Shown piece by piece: positions 1 through 6,406 of a stretch of 10,192 nucleotides of DNA. The DNA comes from Euzebyaceae bacterium (GTDB lineage Bacteria; Actinomycetota; Nitriliruptoria; Euzebyales; Egibacteraceae), in the NCBI GenBank assembly GCA_013696915.1, contig JACCXR010000150.1:1-10192 (forward strand), given 5' to 3'. Numbering within the stretch: position 1 is the first letter of the stretch; each line of letters begins with the position of its first letter. The position numbers were made by a program, and so were the translations under genes. The notes under the pieces were generated by a model that ran no database searches, was not told the DNA's origin, and saw only the letters and a program-made list of their open reading frames with translations.

Positions 1-40
1 GCCGTACGCGATCAACGTCCTGGTCTTGGCGCGCAGCGTC
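1..40. repeat. Exact 40-bp direct repeat, distal copy
   Basis: All 40 bases equal 522-561 in the same orientation. The match stops at position 41 (c here, g at 562) and may continue to the left outside the window, so 40 bp is a minimum. The other copy lies inside the enolase-superfamily gene, encoding the strand that leads to its third metal ligand. Identity that includes third codon positions points to a recent copy or an assembly artefact rather than protein homology. Confidence 0.9.
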
Positions 41-117
41 CGGCCGCCCTCCGGCGGCGTCGGACGACCGTGCAGGAGGGTGTGGCGGCGCTCGTCGGGC
101 CCGGCGGCGCCGGTCAC
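1..117 (-). CDS. 5' end of a further gene, cut by the window edge; contains a copied piece of the preceding enolase-superfamily gene
   Basis: A GTG at 117-115 overlaps the stop codon of the enolase-superfamily gene as GTGA, the same junction style used elsewhere in this cluster. A good Shine-Dalgarno sequence (GGGAGGG, 126-132) lies 8 nt upstream. The frame stays open for 39 codons to the edge. The first 26 residues (beginning MTGAAGPDERRHTLLHGR) match nothing I recognise. The last 13 (TLRAKTRTLIAYG) are identical to residues 239-251 of the enolase-superfamily protein and are read in the same frame, because bases 1-40 are an exact copy of 522-561. This could be a genuine next gene of the operon, a partial tandem duplication of the enolase gene with a new N-terminus, or an assembly junction. 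The start signals look real. What follows cannot be judged from this window. Confidence 0.45.
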   Translation of the reverse strand, partial: MTGAAGPDERRHTLLHGRPTPPEGGRTLRAKTRTLIAYG

Positions 118-1274
118 GCCGACGGCCCTCCCGCCGTGGCGCCGGAAACCCGCTCGCTGCGGTAGCGGTCGACGACCTCGTCGATGACGTCGATGCCGAG
201 GCCCGGACCCGTGGGGGGGTGCACCCAGCCGTCGACGTGCTCGAACGGGGTCGTGACCAGCTCGTGCTGCATCGGGTTGCGGAGCGGCTTGAACTCGAAC
301 AGCTTGCATGCGGGACTCGAGAAGCTGATCGCCAGGCTCGCCGCGGAGCAGATGGCGGACGACCAGGCGTGGGCGTTGGCCTGGCGGCGGTGAAACTCCA
401 CGCGGTCGGCGACCTTGGCGAAGCCGGTGATGCCCTCGGCGCGGCCGGGGTCCACCCCGACGACGTCGACCGTGCCGGTCGCGAGGATGCGCTCGAAGCC
501 CTCGAGCGTCCACTCGCGCTCGCCGTACGCGATCAACGTCCTGGTCTTGGCGCGCAGCGTCGCGTACCCCTCCGGGTCCCAGGCGCCGAGCGGCTCCTCG
601 ATCCAGGCGATGTCGTAGTCGTCGAACGCCTGCGTCCGCTTAACCGCGGTGGCCACGTCCCACCTGATGGCGACGCCGAGGTCGATCATCAGGCTCTTGC
701 CGGGCCCGATGGCCTCGCGCATGGTCGCCACGTACTCGACGTCGCGGTCGTGGTCGTAGCCGAGCCGCGCGTCCCCGCGTTTGCCGAAGCCGACCTTCAT
801 GCCCTGCAGGCCGGTCGAGAGCCACCCGACCGCCTCGTCGGCCATCTCGGGGATCGAGGCATAGTGCGCGTGCGACGAGGCGATGGCCGGCAGCCGGTCG
901 TGGACCGGCCCGCCGAGCAGCTCGACGACGCTCGTGCCGAGCGCCTTGCCCTTGAGGTCCCACAGGGCGATGTCGATCGCCGCGATCGCGTACGACGCGA
1001 TGCCGCCCCCGTAGCCATACCACCAGGCGCGGTCCTTCAGCGAGCGCCAGATCGCGTCGTTGCCGACCGGGTCCCTGCCGACGACCAGCTCGGCCATGCC
1101 GTCGATGATCGCCTTGGTGGCCCAGTTGGCCTCGGGGAACTGCGTGATCGACTCGCCCCACCCGACCTGGCCGTCGTCGGCGGTCAGCTTGGCGAGGCAC
1201 AGATGCCGCGTGGCGTTGAAGTCGTTCGGCTCCGGGTAGCTGACCGGGATGGCCTCGACTCGGACGATCTTCAT
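114..1274 (-). CDS. Enolase-superfamily enzyme, mandelate racemase/muconate lactonizing type (probable sugar-acid dehydratase)
   Basis: This 386-residue protein has the usual length for the mandelate racemase subgroup: an N-terminal capping domain (about 1-120) and a (β/α)7β barrel (about 125-355). Enzymes of this fold abstract the proton alpha to a carboxylate using Mg2+, and many dehydrate aldonic or aldaric acids to 2-keto-3-deoxy acids. Predicted catalytic residues by alignment to mandelate racemase are Lys160 (MKVG, equivalent to K166); metal ligands Asp198 (MIDLG), Glu226 (WIEEP) and Glu252 (YGERE); the Asp275/His302 dyad (GVDPG, NAH); and Glu327 (LFEF). The ATG at 1274 overlaps the ATPase stop as ATGA, with GGGAG 6 nt upstream, so the start is secure. 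As part of the importer operon it probably acts on the imported compound or a product of it. Dehydratase is favoured over racemase from context, but the substrate is unknown. Confidence 0.9.
   Translation of the reverse strand: MKIVRVEAIPVSYPEPNDFNATRHLCLAKLTADDGQVGWGESITQFPEANWATKAIIDGMAELVVGRDPVGNDAIWRSLKDRAWWYGYGGGIASYAIAAIDIALWDLKGKALGTSVVELLGGPVHDRLPAIASSHAHYASIPEMADEAVGWLSTGLQGMKVGFGKRGDARLGYDHDRDVEYVATMREAIGPGKSLMIDLGVAIRWDVATAVKRTQAFDDYDIAWIEEPLGAWDPEGYATLRAKTRTLIAYGEREWTLEGFERILATGTVDVVGVDPGRAEGITGFAKVADRVEFHRRQANAHAWSSAICSAASLAISFSSPACKLFEFKPLRNPMQHELVTTPFEHVDGWVHPPTGPGLGIDVIDEVVDRYRSERVSGATAGGPSA
126..132 (-). promoter_or_regulatory. Ribosome binding site for the gene starting at 117
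   Basis: GGGAGGG on the minus strand lies inside the last codons of the enolase-superfamily gene and ends 8 nt before the GTG at 117. With the GTGA stop/start overlap, it is the main reason to believe that translation re-initiates here. Confidence 0.5.
522..561. repeat. Exact 40-bp direct repeat, copy within the enolase-superfamily gene
   Basis: This is the likely source copy of the repeat at 1-40. It encodes residues 239-251 of the enolase-superfamily protein, ending one codon before Glu252, the predicted third metal ligand. The two copies are offset by 521 bp. Confidence 0.9.
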
Positions 1275-2833
1275 GGTGCACTCCCGTCGATCGGTGGCTG
1301 CGGGCGCCGGGCCCCGTGCTCCTCGAGGCGAGCGAGCTCGCCGGCGAGGGACTCCACGTCGGCGTGGTCGCCGACCCGGATGGCCGGTGACACGCTCCCG
1401 CGCGAGACGACGTGCACGCGGTCGGCGGCTTCGAAGACCTCGGCGTCCTCGGTGCAGAACATCAGCACGGCGTTCCCGTCGTCGGCGTAGCGGCGCAGCA
1501 GCCCGTAGATCTCGGCCTTGCTGCCGACGTCGACGCCGCGCGTGGGCTCCTCGAGGACGAGTGCCGCGGGGCGTTGCACGATCGCCGCCGCGATGGCGAC
1601 CTTCTGCTGGTTCCCGCCGCTCAGCGACCCGATCGGAGCGGTGACGGTCCCGGTCTTGATCCCGAACCGGTCGCGGGCGTCCTGGCCGAGCGCCACCGCA
1701 CGGCCGCGCCGCAACACGCCCGCACGACTCGCGATCTCCCGGTCGAGCCGGGCGACGATGTTCTCCGCGACCGTGAGGTTGGGGAACAGGCTCATCTGGC
1801 GGTCCGCGGACACGTACGCGGTGCGGCGCGCGGCCGCGCGGCCGGTCTCCCCCGCCACGGTGAGGCGGCCCGTGGCCCCCTCGAAGCCCGCGACGGAGCG
1901 CACGAGCTCGCGCGCTCCGGACCCCTCCACCCCGACGACGGCGACGACCTCCCTCTCGCGCACGTCGAGCTCGACGCCGCCGAACCGCCCCCGGCCGTGG
2001 GCCCAGCCCTCGAGGGCGACCAGGACCCCGCCGTCCGTCTCGGCCGGGGAGGCTCCGGAGCGGCCCTCGCCGCGCGCGCCCACGACCAGCTCCCGGGCGA
2101 TGCGGTCCTCGGTCAGATGCGCGCCGTCCAGCACGGTCGTACAGCGGCCGTCGACGACGATCGCGACGCGGTCGGTGTGGGCGACGAGCTCGGACAGCCG
2201 GTGGGACACGAGGATGACGACGTGCCCGCTCTCGGCCAGCCGGTGGATGCGCCGGAAGAGGTCGTCGGACTCCTCCTCGGTCAGGGCCGAGTTCGGCTCG
2301 TCGAAGAGCAGGATCCGCGGCTCGTCCGCGAGCGCCCTGGCGATCTCCGTGCGCTGCTGCACCGCGAGCGGCACCGATCCCAGCCGGTGATCGGCGAAGC
2401 GGGCGATGCCCAGGTCCTCCATCAGGGCGCGTTCGTCGCCGTTCGGGCCGTGGATCAGGACCCGCCGCCGCTCGCGGCCGACGAGCAGGTTCTCCGCGAC
2501 GGTCAGGTTCGGGAAGAGCTGCGGCTCCTGGTGGACGACGGCGATGCCGCGCGCGCGGATCGACGGCGTCCACGGCTCGCCGTCGATCAGGACCTCCCCG
2601 GAGTCGGCGGCGACCTCGTCGGCCAGGATCTTGATCATCGTGGTCTTGCCGGCGCCGTTCGGGCCGGCGACGCCGAGAACCTCGCCGGGGCGGGCGGACA
2701 CGCTCAGCCGGTCGAGGGCGACGGTGTCACCGTAGCGCTTGCTCAAGTCCCGGACCTCGACCCCGCAGCGGTCGGCGGGGAGGAGGCCGACGGGCTGGTC
2801 GGCCGACGTCGCCGGGTCGCTGGCCGCGGTCAC
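1271..2833 (-). CDS. Sugar ABC transporter ATP-binding protein with two ABC domains (RbsA/XylG/MglA type)
   Basis: This is a 520-residue cytoplasmic ATPase that powers the permease encoded just upstream; about 500 residues with two fused ABC domains is normal for CUT2 importers. Domain 1 (about 24-250) has Walker A GPNGAGKTT with Lys63, Q-loop Gln102, a variant signature VPLAVQQR (154-161), Walker B LLFDEP with Glu179, and switch His211. Domain 2 (about 270-500) has a broken Walker A, GVEGSGARE (301-309), with no Lys; a canonical signature LSGGNQQK (404-411); and LVLEEPTRGVDVG, where Glu428 replaces the usual Walker B Asp. It has no switch His (CTEDAEV). A degenerate second Walker A is normal for this family, so one composite site (domain 1 Walker motifs with domain 2 signature) should hydrolyse ATP; the Walker B change is an extra departure. 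The GTG start at 2833 overlaps the permease stop as GTGA, with AGAGG 5 nt upstream. Confidence 0.93.
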   Translation of the reverse strand: MTAASDPATSADQPVGLLPADRCGVEVRDLSKRYGDTVALDRLSVSARPGEVLGVAGPNGAGKTTMIKILADEVAADSGEVLIDGEPWTPSIRARGIAVVHQEPQLFPNLTVAENLLVGRERRRVLIHGPNGDERALMEDLGIARFADHRLGSVPLAVQQRTEIARALADEPRILLFDEPNSALTEEESDDLFRRIHRLAESGHVVILVSHRLSELVAHTDRVAIVVDGRCTTVLDGAHLTEDRIARELVVGARGEGRSGASPAETDGGVLVALEGWAHGRGRFGGVELDVREREVVAVVGVEGSGARELVRSVAGFEGATGRLTVAGETGRAAARRTAYVSADRQMSLFPNLTVAENIVARLDREIASRAGVLRRGRAVALGQDARDRFGIKTGTVTAPIGSLSGGNQQKVAIAAAIVQRPAALVLEEPTRGVDVGSKAEIYGLLRRYADDGNAVLMFCTEDAEVFEAADRVHVVSRGSVSPAIRVGDHADVESLAGELARLEEHGARRPQPPIDGSAP

Positions 2834-3879
2834 TTGAGCCTCTGGGTCACCTGGTCGAGGACGACCGCGGCGATCGTGACCGTGCCGAGGAACATCTGCT
2901 GCACGAAGGAGCCGGCGGCCAGCAGTGCGAGCCCGTTCGCGATCACCGCCAGCAGGAGGGCCCCGCTGAGCGTCCCGGTGATCGTCCCGCGGCCGCCCGC
3001 CAGGCTCGCGCCGCCGATGATGACCGCCGCGAAGCTCGGGAAGAGCAGCTGCTGCCCGGCGGTGGGCTGGATGGACCCGATGAACGCGAAGTCGAGCAGG
3101 GCCGCGAGGCAGGCGGCCAGGGCCATGAGCACGAACGCCAGGAACTTGTACCGGGTGACCGGCAGCCGGGCGAGCTCGGCGGCGCGCTGGTTGCCGCCGA
3201 TCGCCTTGAGCCGGAACCCGAACAGCGACCGCGCGAGCAGGAAGCCGAAGACCAGGGCGGCCGCGGCCATCCACAGGACCTGCATCGGCAGGCCGAACGG
3301 CAGCGCCCGGTTCGACAGTCCCTGGAAGAACGCGAGCTGGCCGGGATCGACGGCGGTGCCGGGGGGCGGGTAGGTCGGGTTGAAGCTCTGGGAGCGGCTG
3401 ATGAGCAGGGTGAAGCCGAACAGCAGCGTGCTCGACCCCAGCGTGGCGATGAAGGAGGGGATCTTCACGACGGCGGTGAAGAAGGCGTTGAAGCAGCCGA
3501 CGAGCACGGCCACGCCGAAGGCGAGCAGGATCGCGAGGTAGACCGGCCATCCCCACACGATCCAGGCGACCGCGACGAGGATCCCGGACAGGCCGTACAG
3601 GTTGGCGAACGACAGGTCGATCTCGCCGACCACCAGCACGATGCACAGGCCGAAGCCGAGGATGGCGACCGTGCTCATGTAGCGGAGCATGCCGAGCAGG
3701 TTGCCGACGACCAGGAACCGCCCGTCGGAGAGCACGGCGAACAGCGCCATGATGGCGAGCACCGCGAGCAGGAGCCCTCCGACGCGGGCGAGGCCCCGGC
3801 CGGCGCCCCGCACCCGGTTGCCCCACCCGATCGACGGGCTCGCCGGGGGCGTGCTCGCGGTCTGCGTCTGGCTGCTCAA
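2830..3879 (-). CDS. Sugar ABC transporter permease, RbsC-like (CUT2, BPD_transp_2)
   Basis: This membrane subunit of the importer has about 349 residues, mostly alternating hydrophobic helices. The first clear membrane segment is at about 34-50. The family motif appears as GEIDLSF near 85-91 (commonly GIDLSVG), and GGASLAGGRGTITG near 289 is the hallmark cytoplasmic loop that contacts the ATPase. The start is uncertain. I chose TTG at 3879, 5 bp after the binding-protein stop, because codons between it and the next candidate keep strong GC-ending bias. GTG at 3813 (327 aa), preceded by GGGTGGGG at a 7-nt spacing, is the alternative. No convincing ribosome binding site precedes the TTG, so coupling to the upstream gene would be needed. 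It forms a set with the flanking binding protein and ATPase. The membrane role is secure; the sugar is not known. Confidence 0.9.
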   Translation of the reverse strand: MSSQTQTASTPPASPSIGWGNRVRGAGRGLARVGGLLLAVLAIMALFAVLSDGRFLVVGNLLGMLRYMSTVAILGFGLCIVLVVGEIDLSFANLYGLSGILVAVAWIVWGWPVYLAILLAFGVAVLVGCFNAFFTAVVKIPSFIATLGSSTLLFGFTLLISRSQSFNPTYPPPGTAVDPGQLAFFQGLSNRALPFGLPMQVLWMAAAALVFGFLLARSLFGFRLKAIGGNQRAAELARLPVTRYKFLAFVLMALAACLAALLDFAFIGSIQPTAGQQLLFPSFAAVIIGGASLAGGRGTITGTLSGALLLAVIANGLALLAAGSFVQQMFLGTVTIAAVVLDQVTQRLK

Positions 3880-3884
3880 CGCCG

Positions 3885-5192
3885 CTACCCGAGGATCGCT
3901 TCCAGGTCCGCGCGGGCTTCCTCGGCGTTGTCCTTCGTGACGGGGATGAGCTGCTGGGTGTTCGGCATGACGCCGCCGGTGGCGAACAGCGCCGCGCATG
4001 CGACGGCGCCGAACCCGGCCTGCTCCGACCACCGCTGGTCGAAGGCGGCCAGCTGGACCCCCTCCTCGATGGCGTCGAGCTGCGCGAGGCTGACGTTCCA
4101 GCCCGCGGTGAAGGTCTCGCCCTGCCTGCCGGCGTCGCGGATGGCCCGGGCGGCGTGCTCGGCGCCGATGTCGACGTTGAGGATGAAGTCGAGGTCCGGT
4201 TGGCCGGTGAGCAGCGCCGTGTACGCGTCGTAGGTCTGGGCCGGGTCGTAGGTGACCGAAAGCGGGTTGGACGCGGTGTTGATGAAGGTCGCGTCCGGGA
4301 ACGCCGCCTTGATCCCCTCCTCGAACCCCGTCATCCGGCCCTGCGCCCAGAACGCGGTCGGATCTCCGCCGGACACGGTGACGGTCTCCAGGGTCGTGTC
4401 CCCGAGCTGGTCGACGACGACCTCAGCGGCGGTCCGGCCCTCCTCAAGGGGGATCTGCGTGAAGTTCGTGAACTCGTTGCCGTTCGAGGTCACCCCGACC
4501 GTGAACACCGGGATGCCCGCCGCCATCGCCTGGTTCGAGATCGCGGTGAACGCGTCGGAGTCGGGCGGCTCGATCGACAGGCAGTCGATCTGGTCGGTGT
4601 TGAGCAACGCCTCGATCTGCGAGATCTGCTGCGGGATGTCAATGTCGCCGGCGGGCGCGACGGCGGTGCCGTCCAGGGGATAGAGCTCGGACGCGATCGG
4701 CAGCGTGGCCTCGTACCCGATCCGGTACTGGTCGGAGAACAGCGGGATCCCCGACGACTGGTAGGAGAAGACGTAGTTGACCGGCTCGCCGTTGCGGACC
4801 TTCTCCGCGACGCGCTCGTCGAGCTCGAAGGTGCTGCCGTCCGCCAGCGTCGCGGAGAACGGCAGGTCGTCGGCCGGCTCCGCCTGCCGCAGCGAGTCAG
4901 CGATCTGCGCGAGGCGCGCTTCCTCCAGCGCGGCCGCCTGCGGCTCGACGTCGGCCGCGCCCGCGGCCGTCCCCGGAGTCTCGGGCGCGGGGCTCTCCGG
5001 GCCCGCGTCGGTCGGGGTCCCCGTCGTCTCCGCAGGCGTGGGCGTCGCGGTCGCGCCGTCACCCTCGGTCGTCGCCGCGGGGGCGGTCGGCCCCTCATCC
5101 GCCGTCCCGCCGGTCTCCGTGCCGCCGCACCCGGCCGCCACGAGCGCAGCCACCGACAGCGCCGCCATCATCCGCCACACCCGTGTGCTCAT
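3885..5192 (-). CDS. Lipoprotein sugar-binding protein of an ABC importer (type I periplasmic-binding fold, Peripla_BP_4-like)
   Basis: This 435-residue protein captures substrate outside the membrane for the adjacent permease. The signal peptide is short (Arg4 and Arg7, hydrophobic 10-20) with lipobox VAAGC, so Cys22 should be lipidated. Residues 23 to about 85 form a low-complexity Thr/Pro/Ala/Glu/Gly linker, longer than is usual for such proteins. A charged stretch (about 86-135) follows, and then the binding domain proper starts at NYVFSYQSSG (139-148). Family features include the DQIDCLSIEPPDSDAF loop (200-215, where related proteins have a DGI...P.D motif), AMAAGIPVFTVG (222-233), a hinge-region FILNVDIGAEHAARAI (336-351), and AAFDQRWSEQAGFGAV (382-397). 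The ATG at 5192 has a strong GGAGGAGG 6 nt upstream. It is the first gene of the second group, behind a likely promoter/operator. The ligand cannot be predicted. Confidence 0.92.
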   Translation of the reverse strand: MSTRVWRMMAALSVAALVAAGCGGTETGGTADEGPTAPAATTEGDGATATPTPAETTGTPTDAGPESPAPETPGTAAGAADVEPQAAALEEARLAQIADSLRQAEPADDLPFSATLADGSTFELDERVAEKVRNGEPVNYVFSYQSSGIPLFSDQYRIGYEATLPIASELYPLDGTAVAPAGDIDIPQQISQIEALLNTDQIDCLSIEPPDSDAFTAISNQAMAAGIPVFTVGVTSNGNEFTNFTQIPLEEGRTAAEVVVDQLGDTTLETVTVSGGDPTAFWAQGRMTGFEEGIKAAFPDATFINTASNPLSVTYDPAQTYDAYTALLTGQPDLDFILNVDIGAEHAARAIRDAGRQGETFTAGWNVSLAQLDAIEEGVQLAAFDQRWSEQAGFGAVACAALFATGGVMPNTQQLIPVTKDNAEEARADLEAILG

Positions 5193-5198
5193 CGACAG

Positions 5199-5206
5199 CC
5201 TCCTCC
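5199..5206 (-). promoter_or_regulatory. Strong ribosome binding site of the binding-protein gene
   Basis: GGAGGAGG on the minus strand lies 6 nt before the ATG at 5192. It fixes that start and fits high expression, as usual for a binding protein needed in excess over its membrane partners. Confidence 0.8.
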
Positions 5207-5235
5207 AGGGCGCCGCCCAGTCGGCTCCACCGAGA

Positions 5236-5265
5236 AGTGTGGCAGCCGCCGGCCCTGGTTGTCAA
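5236..5265 (-). promoter_or_regulatory. Possible sigma-70-type promoter of the importer operon
   Basis: The minus strand has a perfect TTGACA (5265-5260), then 18 nt, then CACACT (5241-5236), which matches only 3 of 6 -10 consensus bases. The -35 box is convincing in such a GC-rich region; the -10 is weak. It sits 44 nt or more upstream of the binding-protein start, in the only sizeable gap of the window. Transcription could equally start elsewhere in this gap. Confidence 0.4.
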
Positions 5266-5274
5266 CGCTACCAG
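5255..5274 (-). promoter_or_regulatory. Candidate operator (LacI-family-like site) overlapping the -35 box
   Basis: On the minus strand this reads CTGGTAGCGTTGACAACCAG. The outer arms CTGGT and ACCAG are perfectly complementary. The inner part contains an A-x-CG-x-T core like that of LacI/PurR-family operators and resembles TGGTAGCG half-sites reported for actinobacterial sugar regulators. It overlaps TTGACA, so a bound repressor would block the promoter. No regulator gene lies in the window. The inner half is imperfectly symmetric, so the call is tentative. Confidence 0.4.
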
Positions 5275-5286
5275 TAACCTTTCCAC

Positions 5287-5304
5287 CCCGGCGAGCGTTC
5301 CGGG
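5287..5304 (-). terminator. Weak hairpin after the cysteine-rich gene
   Basis: CCCGG (5304-5300) and CCGGG (5291-5287) can pair across an 8-nt loop, starting 9 nt after the stop codon at 5314. There is no T-run, so it is at best a weak terminator or attenuator between the two gene groups. Read-through from the first group into the importer genes remains possible. Confidence 0.2.
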
Positions 5305-5313
5305 CGCTGGCGA

Positions 5314-6387
5314 TCATGCGGGCGGGGGCGCCGGAGGGGCGTCGGGCTTGGTCAGGCCGATGCGCTCGTAGGCGCTGGCCGGGATCGCGTCGACCGTCCG
5401 GTAGACGGTCCACTGGCAACGACGCGGCTCCGGCGCCGCCCCCGGCCCCTGGTACAGCGGCGGGTCGACGACCCGCACGGGGTGGCCCCAGCGTTCGGCG
5501 GGCAGACGCTCCAGCGCGAAGCAGCAGTGCGCGCAGTAGTAGCAGACTCCCTGCTCGTTCCAGGCCCAGTCGTACCGCTCGCCGGTGACGCCGAACTCGT
5601 ACGGCGGATCGGTCCGGGGTCCGGTCCCCTCGACCGGATCGCCGCGCAGCACGCGGCCCCCGGACCCGCACGGATCGAAGCGGAACTCCCAGCGATCGGG
5701 GAACTCCTCCAGCTCGACGTCCCCCAGGCGGTCGGGTCCGCAGAGGTGGGCCCGCATCGCCTCGGCGGTGGTGTAGAGGTTGCGGAAGACGGTCTCGGCG
5801 TAGTCGCGCTTCCGCAGGTCGTAGACCATGTACCGGTCGTCGATGTAGGGCTCGAGCACGAAGCGGTAGCAGGCTTCCAGCGCAGGTTCGCCGAACCGGC
5901 GGGCCACGAACGTCAGGACGCCCGACATCAGGTCGGCCCAGCGGTCGTGCAGCCGGCGCCAGTCCTCGCGCACCGCGTCGAGCTCGGCGAACGCGGCGGT
6001 CTCCGCCGCCCCGCCGGACCGGATGGCACCGGCGAGCCGTCCGGCCCGCGCCTCGAAGTCCTCCCACCCGGCGTCGGGGTCGAACCGCCGGCCGTCGGGC
6101 AGCGCGAGCAGCGCGGCGAGGCGCTCGAGCTCGGCGCCGACCTCAGCCGCCTCGACCCCCTCGGCGAGCAGCCACTCGCGGAACCGGGGGAACCACACCG
6201 TGTAGATCCCCTGGACGACCCTGGCCTCGTCCACGAAGTAGTCCAGGAGGTCGGCGGCCTGGGCGGCCGCGCCCGCTCGCAGCGCCTCGACGATCTTCGT
6301 CACGGTCGAGACGGCCTGATCCGGCCAGGCGCCGCTGCGGATCCGCCGGCCGAGCTCGTCCGACCATTCCAGGGGCGTCGCGGTCAT
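5314..6387 (-). CDS. Uncharacterised cysteine-rich protein with DPCGSGGR and CxxCxxCC motifs
   Basis: I do not recognise this 357-residue protein. Residues 1 to about 215 look mainly alpha-helical, with many Ala, Glu, Arg and Trp residues and no signal peptide or membrane segment, so it should be cytosolic. The second half holds conserved-looking motifs: FRFDPCGSGGR (235-245, Cys240), a dense cluster CYYCAHCC (282-289: Cys282, Cys285, His287, Cys288, Cys289), and CQWTVYRTV from Cys324. This pattern suggests a metal (zinc) or iron-sulfur site, but that is inference. The C-terminus ends in a Pro/Ala tail. The ATG at 6387 is preferred: AGGAAGAAGG lies 5 nt upstream and it begins 19 bp after the SDR stop, whereas the longer in-frame start at 6426 would overlap the SDR gene by 20 bp. 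It is the last gene of the first group, so a role in the same catabolic route is likely. A redox, hydrolytic or sensory job is possible. Confidence 0.85.
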   Translation of the reverse strand: MTATPLEWSDELGRRIRSGAWPDQAVSTVTKIVEALRAGAAAQAADLLDYFVDEARVVQGIYTVWFPRFREWLLAEGVEAAEVGAELERLAALLALPDGRRFDPDAGWEDFEARAGRLAGAIRSGGAAETAAFAELDAVREDWRRLHDRWADLMSGVLTFVARRFGEPALEACYRFVLEPYIDDRYMVYDLRKRDYAETVFRNLYTTAEAMRAHLCGPDRLGDVELEEFPDRWEFRFDPCGSGGRVLRGDPVEGTGPRTDPPYEFGVTGERYDWAWNEQGVCYYCAHCCFALERLPAERWGHPVRVVDPPLYQGPGAAPEPRRCQWTVYRTVDAIPASAYERIGLTKPDAPPAPPPA

Positions 6388-6392
6388 GCTCG

Positions 6393-6402
6393 CCTTCTTC
6401 CT
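6393..6402 (-). promoter_or_regulatory. Ribosome binding site deciding the start of the cysteine-rich gene
   Basis: AGGAAGAAGG on the minus strand ends 5 nt before the ATG at 6387. It favours that start over the in-frame upstream codon at 6426, which lies inside the SDR gene. Confidence 0.65.
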
Positions 6403-6406
6403 GCCG

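Noticed and set aside
43..58. GCCGCC/GGCGGC hairpin near the left edge
   Set aside because: It has a six-base stem and four-base loop but no T-run, and it lies inside the next open frame. Such stems are common by chance at this GC content.
219..1490. Long plus-strand open frame opposite the enolase-superfamily gene
   Set aside because: It mirrors a gene with complete catalytic motifs, has no recognisable motif of its own, and reflects the lack of stop codons in very GC-rich DNA.
1275..2573. In-frame upstream extension of the enolase-superfamily gene on the minus strand
   Set aside because: It overlaps the ATPase gene in another frame and encodes Arg/Gly/Pro-rich sequence without motifs. The ATG at 1274 has a good ribosome binding site and the family's expected N-terminus.
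1412..3373. Long plus-strand open frame across the ATPase and permease genes
   Set aside because: It crosses two well-supported genes on the other strand, is rich in Arg, Asp, Gly and Val as expected for antisense of GC-rich code, and shows no domain.
2834..3879. Possible fusion of permease and ATPase into one protein
   Set aside because: The two genes are in different frames and meet at a GTGA stop/start overlap, so they are separate products.
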